Assembly: GCA_037349105.1 (NCBI GenBank)
Contig: JAYJMM010000093.1
Location: 1,922,001-1,986,000, forward strand
DNA: 64,000 bases
Direction: 5' to 3'
Origin: Limnomonas spitsbergensis
Lineage: Eukaryota; Chlorophyta; Chlorophyceae; Chlamydomonadales
Position numbers and translations under genes: made by a program. How positions within the stretch are numbered: the first letter of the stretch is position 1; the number at the start of each line of letters is the position of its first letter. The notes under the pieces were generated by a model. That model did not search any database. It had not been told where the DNA came from and worked only from the letters and a program-made list of their open reading frames with translations. This document shows, in pieces, positions 1 to 13,800 of the stretch.

Positions 1-1878
<1,878 letters not shown>

Positions 1879-4800
1879 ATGAATAAACAGCTGTTGCAGT
1901 GGCGTGGGCAGTCCATAGCACCTGGCCGGCCCTCTGACTCATATCTGGCCCGCTGCCGAAGCTGCCTCGCAGCGCACCCTGCATCTTTGAATGTAAGGGC
2001 ATCTTACTTGCATGGTCGGTCCATCACCCAAAGATTCGGTGCCTTGCCAAAGGACGGTGGCGAACCGGGTGACGCCTCGCTGCGCAACGCATCAGGGTAC
2101 ATCGGTGACTTCTCATCGCCGCAGCAATTGTCTTTCGTTGACGTTCAAGCGACCGAGGGCTCTAGCGGCAGTAGCCCCTCCCGGAGCAATAACGCCTTCC
2201 CCGGCGATCGGCCTGGCATGCCCGTCATGAGCACCAGCATGTACAGCGACAGCAACGGCAGAGCCCCTGAATCGATTCCCGGCAGCTCTGCTTCCTCCAG
2301 CTCCATTCTGCCACCCTCTGACGCCCAGCATGCGGATCCGATCAGCCATGCAGATCCGCTGCCGCCCTCCTCCATCCCGGCAGCCTACAGAGATGCAGAA
2401 GGAAGGGCTGCGCTAAGCCCAACGGTACGCAGTTACAGCGAATTTTACAAGCAGAGCCACGATGCTGGAGTGCCGCTACCCACAGACACCTCCGAGCACT
2501 TGCCCTGCTCCTCCCCTGCAAGCAGCACTGAGGCAGCACCCACTGCCTCTACAGCAGCTGCAGCTGCAGAAGCCGCGGCTCCGGCAGATGCAGAGGCAGC
2601 AGGTAAAGCAGCCCCACCTGCCACCCGAGCGGCGGAAGAAACATCTCAAGCCACGGAATTCACTTTAGCGGACCCGCCGCCCAGGAAGGGCGGGGAGGAG
2701 GCATCCAGCAGCAACAGCGGAGGTGACAGCGATAGTGTAGCTGCGGCCCTTGCGCGGGCGCAAGCCGCTCTGGACAAGGCTGAGACATCCTTAGACGGCA
2801 TCGAGAGCCTGCCGAGTGCGCGGAGCGAGGGCGTGGACAGGACGGGAGCCGGCGTGACTGCCAAGCGGCTGCAGCGGTTGCTGGTGGTTGCGCGCACCGT
2901 GGCCATCGTGGGAACCTTGTCGGCCATGTTGCTGGCATCGCATGCGTTTGGGTTGGTCGTACAGGTAAGCCGGCAGTAGCAGAGATGGGCACGGGATGGG
3001 GATGGGCGCGGGAGATGGTTCCGCCGTAGGGGACAGGCACTCCTGCTGGCGTAGCATGCGTTCGACTTATTAGCGCAGGTACGTTGAAATAAGGACTGGG
3101 ACTGGGACAGGGACAGAGGCAAGGGCAGGGGCAGGAGCTGGGACGGGGAAAGGAGGGTCGAAGGCAGAACCAGGGGATGAATACGGGGGAAGGGTGGGGA
3201 GACGGGATAGGGGACAGGGAGCAGGGGGACAAAGGGACAGGGAGAGGGATTGCTAGGCAATGACAGAGACCGGGACAGAGATGGTGAAGGGGAGGGGAGA
3301 AGGAAAGAAAGCCTTGGTCTCGATCTTTGTCGGGATGGTATGCAGGCAGTATGGAGTCCACACCGCCGAAAACAGTGTGGGCTTTGTCGTGGGGACAGCC
3401 AGTACATGTGTCCTCCAGACTGAAGAAAAATAAGGCCGACTTCGGTCGACTAGGCCGAAATGAAAGGGAAAAAAATTACGGCTGACCAAATCCGGACGGC
3501 AGTTGGGCAAGCCGGCCGCCGGGCGAACTGCCGTCCGGATTTTGGCAGTTCGGCTTGGCCGAGTAGAATTGAAAGGTCCGTAACTACCCTGGTATTGACG
3601 AGAGGAGGGAAGGGGGACTGGGGCAGGACTGCAGGAATGGGGGGAGGGAGGGACGAAGACTGCGCCTCATGTGGCGCAGGAGCTAAAGGAGCATGCCGCG
3701 CGAGCAAACATGCATTTCACAGTCATTGCCAGCATCCGTTTCAGGCAGAGCCTCAGTATGTATCTTGAAGCTTCCATATGCGGGTGCCAGCTCTGCGCAC
3801 CAGGCCACCTTCCGCGGGCCGATGGGCGATCCCCCCTTGACCAATGGGGAACATGTCTTGACCGGCGTACCGCGAATTGGCCCGAGAAGCAGAGCTTGGT
3901 GCTCCAAACCCTGCCGGCCTTGTTGAGTTGAAGCTTGAGTGTTGCTGAAATATTAGAGAGGCAACAATGGCTGGTGCTGTAAGCTCTGTTAGTGGTATTA
4001 ATCTGCCATAATGTTTACCTTACCAGTGGCATCTAGCAGCATAATGTTTCACCTTACCAGGGCCATCTAGCAGCGTAAAACGGCATCACCATCACGAAAA
4101 ACCGAGCCGGCATTACAGTGCAAAACGTGACATGTGTGAACAAGTGTGACGGCATTCAACGAATGCGTTGGCCGTGACCGTCATAGGTAGTAGCGCCACC
4201 ACAGCGTGGTTCACCTCGTGCACAACAGAAAGAGGTGCAAGCATTTGCCGTGTACTGGCAGGTGGTTTCTTCAATAGGTTGATGGTGGCACAACCTCACA
4301 CAGCTCATTTGGCGCATCCGTTGTTTGCAGTCTTTTCAGACAGGTACCGGTAACGTCTTGCGCTGTAGCCCTTGTCACGTCTCCATTCTTCCTTATATCC
4401 CCCTGCTGCAGTGGTGTGCGGCTGTGTGTGGCAGGTCTCGCTGTGGCGGCCTACGGCAACAACCAATTTTCTGATACGTCAAATTGAAGGAACAGTTATG
4501 AATGTACGATGCTTCCTTCCTTTTTCCCCTGCTGCAGTGGTGTGCGGCTGTGTGTGGCGGCCTGGCTGCAGCGGCCTACGACAGCAACCTCTCTTTCTGA
4601 TACTTAAAACTGAATAAGCAGTCATGACGCGTCCTGCTTTATGCCGCTCTTGCAGTATGGGCCAAGCAAAATCTTACCCATGCAGGAAAGCCTTTCCTAA
4701 GAACCCCAGTGCCTCTGTATGTGGCGGGTTCGTTGTGGCGGCCTAAGGCTACCACCTGGTTGTCTCTCTACTTTTCAAACTAAAAAAAATACGACCTTTT

Positions 4801-7800
4801 CTTCCTTATGCCTCTTGCAGTGGATTGTGTAGCGGGTGTCGCTGCGGCAGCATAAGGCTACGGCCTCTCTTTCTGATACGTCATACTTGATGTACAGTTA
4901 CGATCTCCGTTACGATGCCTCCTTAGTTCCTTCTATATGCCGCTCTTGAAATGGAGTGTGTGTGGATGGACTCGCTGTGACGCCCCCCGGTTACGGCCTT
5001 TTTTTCTGATACTCAAGACTAGATCAACTGTTACGATGCTTCCCTCCTTATGCCACTCTTGCTGTATAGTGCGGCAGTGTTTGAAGCGGGTCTTGCGGAA
5101 GCGGCCTCCAGCTACATCCTCACTTTCTGATGCTTCAAACTAAATAAACAGCTATGCGTCCCTCCTCATGCAACTCCTGCAGTGGTGTGCAGCTGTGTGT
5201 GGCGGGCTCGCTGCGGCTGCCTACGGCTACAAGAAAGGGTCCCTGTCCAGCTCTGGAGCCGTCGCTGCAGCCCTAGCTGGGGCCACCACGCTGGGGTGTA
5301 GGTAGGTGTAGGGTTTAGGTGTTTGAATCCTGAGCCCTCGCACCTGGCGCCGGCTGGCACCGGCGCAGCAGCCATGGTTAGGAGACAACATGTGGGGGTG
5401 TACGTAGGCTGAGTTTGCCCCCTTATCCCAAATCAATTGTCCTCAATTCCTGAACCCCGGACCAGATATCCCAGACCCTTCACCTGACCCAACTCTGTGC
5501 TGTAGAAAGGCTTGCCAATGGTCCTACCGGTAGTGGTTTTCGTTTTATTTAAAATTTCAAAAGCATGTACGGTACAACAATATAATTAAGAGTGGGTCTG
5601 ATGTATCATAAATTATTTAGCACCGGTACTGTTCACATGTGGCTCCGTTGGTTGCAACCTCCGCTGAACATCCATGTAGATATCAACGAATTTGTAAGCC
5701 CTGTGGCCATACTGATCCCAACGCAGCCTCCGCTTCGGTGCCATACTACTGGCCTTCTATCATTACAAATTAAATGCTGCCAGCCTGTTGCAAGTGGACG
5801 CCCTGCCGTGCTTAGGCCGAATTTTAGCTGATTTTTAGCTGATTTTCAGCTTACCATAGAGCCGCATTGACTGCGCGACATTGGCCTGCGCGGAGTATGC
5901 TGCGTGCGAATATTACTTCTAGGAATGCTGCCGTCTGTCAGGGGCCAAAACAATTATTTTGGGGTGCGCGCTTTGAGTGAAAAAACGCAAATCTAAGATT
6001 CCCTTGTCAAGTTTGATCAAGATCAAGGAGGATCATGATCAGGGTCACGGGCAGGAGCAGGAGCAGCGGCCGCTTTTAGTTTTATATAGCTGCGCGTAGA
6101 ACATTTCAATGACATGAAATTGTCCTGCGCGGAGTCTTTCTGGTTCTGCGATAAGCACCATAGACTGCAATTTGTGACCCCGCCGCTGCCTGCTAGTGCC
6201 TCTGATATGGTGCTACATTTCCACCCTTATATTTTTAGCCCAGCACTACAAAGAAATACCCAACTAGTACTGACGACATTCTTGCTCCCTGTGCCCCGCC
6301 TCCGCTTCTGCTTCCGTGCAACATTGCTGGCTTTTTATGAACGCAACACAAGAAAAATAACTTCCGTGTTGGTTCTGAGACTCCTGACCGCATGGGGACT
6401 TGTGGCCTGGTTGCTCCCCGCACCGCGTTGGCTTCGACATGGCTGGCCTAGTATTGGTCCCAAAACAAATGCTTGTGGCCTGTATTGCTGTTGCTGCATG
6501 TGCGCAGCATCCACTTTGATGCGCCACATTGCTGGCCTCCTGTGTTTATCAATAAGACATGCTCTTCAAAGTGCACCTAAAGGATTGGTAAAATCTCTCG
6601 GCGTGAAATGCCGTAGCTGGTCGTGAGGGAAATCGCAAAAGATTACTGAGGTACCGTCGAGTGATTGATCCACAGTTGCAATGACACGGGGAAGAATACG
6701 CGCATCCTGTACGGGAGGGTCTGTCCCTCGGGATCGCCTACACCTCGGGATTCATTAACACGCACGAAGGATTGGAAACCACACATAGTTCTTACTTCTT
6801 ACTTCAAAGTGCAATGCCTTCCTGCACAGCCTTCGCTTTGGTGCAACACTGCTGGCCTTCTATTTCAGCGGCAGCAAACTGACGCAATTCAAGGAGGAGC
6901 TCAAGTCCGACCTGGATGATCAGTCCAAGAAGGGAGGACAGAGGGACTGGGTACAGGTGAGACCCTGCGACGGCACAAAAGTATGAAGCTCTGCAGGTGA
7001 AGCCCTGCAGGTGTGTTACAATCAGTGCTGTTCTGATGACAGTCCTTACGGTGGCTGAATCACATAGCTGAGTTCCAGTAAAGTAATTTCTAGGCAAATC
7101 CAGCTACTTTTACCAGTAAGGGACCGTAATTACCGACACATTCTGAATTATGGCGCAATTGCACAGCACAGGTTATGCCTTTGGGTTAAGGGCGTAGGCC
7201 CTCTTGGGATCCCTACCCCACCCTTAACGGTTTAACCCTGACCGGGCAGGCGTGTGATAATGCCTTGGGGGGCCTCCTGAGCTCCCTACCTACCGGTTGT
7301 CCAGTTGTCGTTAACCAGTTGTCGTTAAGGTTTGCACACCCCCAAAACATATACCGGTACTTATCTTAGTTTTTTGCCCGTTTTTTTGCACCAACGCGCA
7401 GACCAAAACCTGAAATCACCTTTTGCTTACCGGTGTGTCAAAATTAGCGCGCAGGGCTAGAGTTGCAATTGTTCGCGCAGCGGTACAACTGCCAAGCATC
7501 ACTGTCAAAAGCCATCGTTTGATGCATGGGAATTTCTTTATCATCAGGCATTCCAGCAACCAAAGCAACGCAACAAGCAACCAGTCATCACGATCCTTCT
7601 CCTCCTAGTAATGCACCAATCTACCAGTCTTCCAGATCCTCCTCCTCCTCCTCCTCCTCCTCTACCCCCTCCTCTGATGCAGGCCTAATGTCCTCCTTCT
7701 TCTCCTCCTCCTCTGTGCGCATGGCCTTGGCCTTGGCCTTGCCTGGAAAAAAACTGAAGTAAAATTGTTTTATTTGTATAAGCAACACCGTAGATTCGAA

Positions 7801-10800
7801 TAGCCATCCCTCATACTTGATGTTCTTTGGGGGGGTGAGGGTTATGCCCAGAGGGATACATCAAATATTCATTATTAGAAGTCCGTCACTCTTCTTCGCC
7901 CAACGCGCCCCTCCGGACCCTGAAACCCTCGAACGCGTTAGAATCGAATGCTGTCCCTTACGACACTCACCTGTGTTGGGGTGAGGGGCGCGATCTTTTG
8001 AGGGGCGCGAGTTTTCGATCTTCTTAAACCCTCACCACAATCCCCGACCCTCACTCACAAACCCTAGAGCCTCACCCTGTACCCAATCCCTGAATCCTGA
8101 ACCCTCACCTCCAACCCTGAACCCTCGCAATCTCCCCTGCTGGTGTGACACACTACCTCCACTGTGTTGAGACCGAAGGATTTGCCTTCATCGTAAGCGC
8201 TTGATCCGAAGCCCTTGATCCAAAGCCCTTGATCCTAAGCCCTTTATCCTAAGCCCTTGATCATAAGCCCTTGATCATAAGCCCTTCATCCTAAGCCCTT
8301 CATCCTAAGCCCTTGGTCCTAAGCCCTTGATCCGAAGCCCTTGATCCGAAGCCCTTGATCCGAAGCCTTTGATCCGAAGTCCTTGATCCAAAGCCCTTGA
8401 TCCAAAGCCTGTGATCCGAAGCCCTTCATCCGAAGCCCTTGATCCAAAGCCCTTGATCCGAAGCCCTTGATCCGAAGCCCTTGAGGAACAGCTCCGCCAC
8501 CTGCCCCTTTTTGGGGACACTGTTGCGGGGCTGCTGAAATGCCTTAAGGCCCTCGGTGTCCCTCACTTGTACCCCTAGCTCTGTACCATGAAACCTCAAC
8601 CGACCCTAAACCCCACAGATGTACTGCAAGGCCCTGGTGCCCTCCACACTGGCTGAGGTGGATGATGCCGAAATTACCCTAGGATGGCCTCCCTCTAATA
8701 TTGACCCTTACACTGTCACGCATTATGCCGAGCTTAAATTTTCCACGAAACGCTGATCCTAAACCCTCAAGGCGCGATGCATTGCCCTGGTAACCTCCAT
8801 CCTGGCGATGGTGTGCACGGCGCTGAAAGAAATCTGAAACCTTGGCCTTGAGCGCTGAACCCCGAATCTGGGACCTGAACCCTGGAGTTGTGCTGCTATG
8901 CTCCGGTGCCCACCATCTGGCCGTGGTTTACAGCACTACGACATGCTGGCGGGCTGCGTTAACTCCCCCCCTCGTAACTGCTGTTGCTTCAGGCGTAATG
9001 CAACGTTCTGGTGCCCTCCATACTGGCCATGGAGTAGGTTGCTGAAATATCCCTGAACCCTGAGATCTCATCCTTGAATCTTGAACCCTGAGCTATGTAG
9101 GTGTGCTGCAACGCCCTGGTGCTCACCATACTGGCCATGGAGTATGATGCTGAAATAACCCTGAACCCTGAGACCTCATCCCTGAATCTTGAACCCTGAG
9201 CTATGTAGGTGTGCTGCAACGCCCTGATGCTCACCATACTGGCCATGGAGTATGATGCTGAAATAACCCTGAACCCTGAGACCTCATCCCTGAATCTTGA
9301 ACCCTGAGCTATGTAGGTGTGCTGCAACGCCCTGGTGCTCACCGTACTGGCCATGGAGTATGATGCTGAGATAACCCTGAACCCTGAGACCTCATCCCTG
9401 AATCTTTAACCCTGAGCTATGTAGGTGTGCTGCAAGGCCCTGGTGCTCACCATACTGGCCATGGAGTATGATGCTGAAATGTCCCTGAACCCTGAGACCT
9501 CATCCCTGAATCTTGAACCCTGAGCTATGTAGGTGTGGTGCAACGCCCTGGTGCTCACCATACTGGCCATGGAGTATGATGCTGAAATAACCCTGAACCC
9601 TGAGACCTCATCCCTGAATCTTGAACCCTGAGCTATGTAGGTGTGCTGCAACGCCCTGGTGCTCACCGTACTGGCCATGGAGTATGATGCTGAGATAACC
9701 CTGAACCCTGAGACCTCATCCCTGAATCTTGAACCCTGAGCTATGTAGGTGTGCTGCAACGCGCTGGTGCTCACCATACTGGCCATGGAGTATGATGCTG
9801 AGATAACCCTGAACCCTGAGACCTCTTCCCTGAATCTTGAACCCTGAGCCATGTAGGTGTGCTGCAACGCCCTGGTGCTCACCGAACTGGCCATGGAGTA
9901 TGATGCTGAGATAACCCTGAACCCTGAGACCTCATCCCTGAATCTTGAACCCTGAGCTATGTAGGTGTGCTGCAAGGCCCTGGTGCTCACCATACTGGCC
10001 ATGGAGTATGATGCTGAAATGTCCCTGAACCCTGAGACCTCATCCCTGAATCTTGAACCCTGAGCTATGTAGGTGTGCTGCAACGCCCTGGTGCTCACCA
10101 TACTGGCCATGGAGTATGATGCTGAAATAACCCTGAACCCTGAGACCTCATCCCTGAATCTTGAACCCTGAGCTATGTAGGTGTGCTGCAACGCCCTGGT
10201 GCTCACCGTACTGGCCATGGAGTATGATGCTGAGATTACCCTGAACCCTGAGACCTCATCCCTGAATCTTGAACCCTGAGCTATGTAGGTGTGCTGCAAC
10301 GCGCTGGTGCTCACCATACTGGCCATGGAGTATGATGCTGAGATAACCCTGAACCCTGAGACCTCTTCCCTGAATCTTGAACCCTGAGCCATGTAGGTGT
10401 GCTGCAACGCCCTGGTGCTCACCGTACTGGCCATGGAGTATGATGCTGAGATAACCTTGAACCCTGAGACCTCATCCCTGAATCTTGAACCCTGAGGTAT
10501 GTAGGTGTGCTGCAAGGCCCTGGTGCTCACCATACTGGCCATGGAGTATGATGCTGAAATGTCCCTGAACCCTGAGACCTCATCCCTGAATCTTGAACCC
10601 TGAGCTATGTAGGTGTGCTGCAACGCCCTGGTGCTCACCATACTGGCCATGGAGTATGATGCTGAAATAACCCTGAACCCTGAGACCTCATCCCTGAATC
10701 TTGAACCCTGAGCTATGTAGGTGTGCTGCAACGCCCTGGTGCTCACCGTACTGGCCATGGAGTATGATGCTGAGATAACCCTGAACCCTGAGACCTCATC

Positions 10801-13800
10801 CCTGAATCTTGAACCCTGAGCTATGTAGGTGTGCTGCAAGGCCCTGGTGCTCACCATACTGGCCATGGAGTATGATGCTGAAATGTCCCTGAACCCTGAG
10901 ACCTCATCCCTGAATCTTGAACCCTGAGCTATGTAGGTGTGCTGCAACGCCCTGGTGCTCACCATACTGGCCATGGAGTATGATGCTGAAATAACCCTGA
11001 ACCCTGAGACCTCATCCCTGAATCTTGAACCCTGAGCTATGTAGGTGTGCTGCAACGCCCTGGTGCTCACCGTACTGGCCATGGAGTATGATGCTGAGAT
11101 AACCCTGAACCCTGAGACCTCATCCCTGAATCTTGAACCCTGAGCTATGTAGGTGTGCTGCAACGCCCTGGTGCTCACCGTACTGGCCATGGAGTATGAT
11201 GCTGAAATGTCCCTGAACCCTGTAGGTGTGCTGCAATGCCCTAGTTCCCTCCGTCCTGGCTGTGGTGTATGGTGTGCTGGTTGGCTGCGTGGATGTGCCA
11301 ATGGGACCCCTGCCTAGCCTGGAGGTCTGGCGCTGTCAGGCAGCTACGGCACTGATGGGCGGGTTTCTGGTACGAACTTAAGGATTTCCATACAGATTGC
11401 CATGAATTGCCCGTCAAATCATCATCAAAAATAAACACAAGCTTGGTTTACGGGAGTTTCCATTCAGTTGTGGGTGAATGACATGAGGGTGACTGCCTGG
11501 AAGCCTGGCGCTGCCTGGTAGCCACCACATACATGGACAGCGTCCTTGATACGATCCTGGGAATGTGGGGCTGTGGTGTTTTATGGCTTGTTATGTCTTG
11601 AAATAGGCTCCCGGGGGGCTCCCCGGTGACATCCGGGGACTGCGCATCCATGGTGTATCATGGCTTGGAATATAGCATCAAATAGGCGGCCGCCTGGAGG
11701 ACCTGCATTTTCAGGCTCCCACTGCGCTTATAGTGGGGTTACCAATGAGATCCTGGGGCTGTGTTTCTTAGTCATTAGGCATGTTCACCACCTTTTAAAA
11801 ATATGGCTGTCTGGAGGGGTTGCGTTGTCAGGCTGCCACTGTGCTCCTGGGGGGGGGGGGGTCTCAGTGAGATCCTGGGGCTATGGGTCAGGGGCAGTTG
11901 GTGGTTTAACGGCTGTTCAAGATACGTGTGTCTGTAGGTGTTGCATTGTCTGGTTGTTAAAGCGCTCCCAGGGGGTTCCCTCCAGGGGGATTCCCCCGGT
12001 GAAATAATGCGACTGTTTTCCTCCATCGGGGATTCCTCCAGGGGGGATTCTTACGGTGAATAAATGCAGTGGTTTCCTTGCAATGATTAAATATATCGTC
12101 ATCCATGTTCCTCATGCCCGGGCCGCCAAACTCTGTGCAGGGCTACTACGCCTGCTGCTGTGGTGACACCTGGGCTTCGGAGCTCGGACCCATCTCTGCT
12201 GACACGCCCCGCCTCATCACCTCGATGCGGCCTGTGCGCAAGGTATGTGCCTCGCGCATAGACATGAAAACGAATAATTACATCACCTTAAATTTAAATG
12301 ATTGGGTGGCCTGTGCGAATGGTATCTGCTTCGCGAATACCGTACTATCAGTGTCGATTGGTATCCACTATGGTCTCAAAACATGAAACCACTATGGATA
12401 AAGTGGCCTTGTAATTAAAACGGTCGAACCAAAGCTGGATAGTCGTAAAAGTCGTATTTTGTGCAAAAATGTGTTTTTGACGCACTTTCTCCTCTAATTC
12501 AGGATGCAAGCTATTACGTGCATAGATCAGATATGCATTAAGAGCAGCAGATGCAGCAGTAGCAGGCGCAGACGCAGCAGAAGCTAAAGAATTGCAGTAC
12601 GGGGACGAGCAATCGTCAGATGCGGGCGACGATCGTTTGGATGGGACGTTCCCGCACAGGTTTCTTTCCACAAGCGCAAGTTTGCGAATTAGCTACTGGA
12701 ATAACATCTCAGAAGAGAAGGCAGGTAGCACCAGCCTCAGCAGCGAGGAGGTTGAGCAGAGAGGCAGTCAGGCAGGGACCGGGGCAGGGCCAGGGCAGCT
12801 CAAGCAGCAGCAACAGCGGGCAAGGCAGGCAATACCTCAGAGGAGCATGCAGTCAGAACCAGCTCCAGCAGCGAGGAGGGCGAACAAAGAGCAGGTGTCT
12901 ATGGAGCAGTGAGCGGGCGCGGGCCCTAGGGTCAAATGCAAGGGTTTAGGGATGCTCTAAATGCCGATGAGAAAGCTGCGGTTGCGCTACAATGCTGCAT
13001 GCCGCCAGAGCAGGTTGAGGCTATGAGGCAGCAGCAGCTTCAGAGCAAGTAGTGCAGTGTGGCATGTGTGGTCCCCTTGACTGAGATGGCTGAATTTGAC
13101 TAAAACCAATTTTAAAATTATCTTCGAGAAACCAAATTCAGGTTAAAAAAATCTCCATGCCAATGCTGGATAAAATAGGCTTCATTCAAGGCTAAAACAT
13201 GCCAATGCTGGATAAAATAGGCTTCATTCAAGGCTGAAACATGCCAATGCTGGATAAAATCAGGCTTCATTCAAGGCTAAAACATGCCAATGCTGGATAA
13301 AATCAGGCTTCATTCAAGGCTAAAACCAAGGAACCAAAGCTATCGAATACCATTTGACACTGACGGTACGGTACACAGGGAAACGGATTATAACATCACC
13401 TTTAAATAACATGATTGGGTGGCCTGTGCGAAAGGTATGTGCCTCGCGCATAGAAATGAAACAAATAATAACAGAACATTTAAATGATTGGGTGGCCTGT
13501 GCGCAAGGTTTGTGCCTCACGCATACCGGTGCACAGGAAAACGATTTATAACATCACATTCAAATTAAATGATTGAGTGGCCTGTGCGCTGGAGCAGGTA
13601 TACCTCGAAAAACAAAAGAAATAGCATTCAGCCTCCATTTTGGATGGTGTCTACATGTGCACGGTTGTTTACATCGCAGCAATGACCTCGCCTTCGCTGT
13701 TTGGCTAAAAACTCAAAACCCTGAAACATGAAACCTTGTTATTGTATCCAGGGTACCAACGGTGGCGTGACGTTGCTTGGCCTCTCCGCCTCCATTTTTG

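Noticed and set aside
6114..6626. 170-codon plus-strand frame with hydrophobic stretches
   Set aside because: It lies in TMEM19 intron 2 and overlaps decayed copies of the exon 3 start. It has no conserved motif, and the in-frame exon set works without it.
9406..11301. 631-codon minus-strand open frame with 36-residue repeats, apparently a repeat protein
   Set aside because: It is a reading of the 108-bp intronic array. The unit length is a multiple of three and the array lies inside a TMEM19-like intron on the other strand. There is no start context, domain or non-repeat flank.
12592..12949. Gln/Ser-rich open frames in the TIR element as a transposase or gene
   Set aside because: The matching region in copy B is frame-shifted and diverged, no catalytic motif is visible, and composition alone explains the openness.
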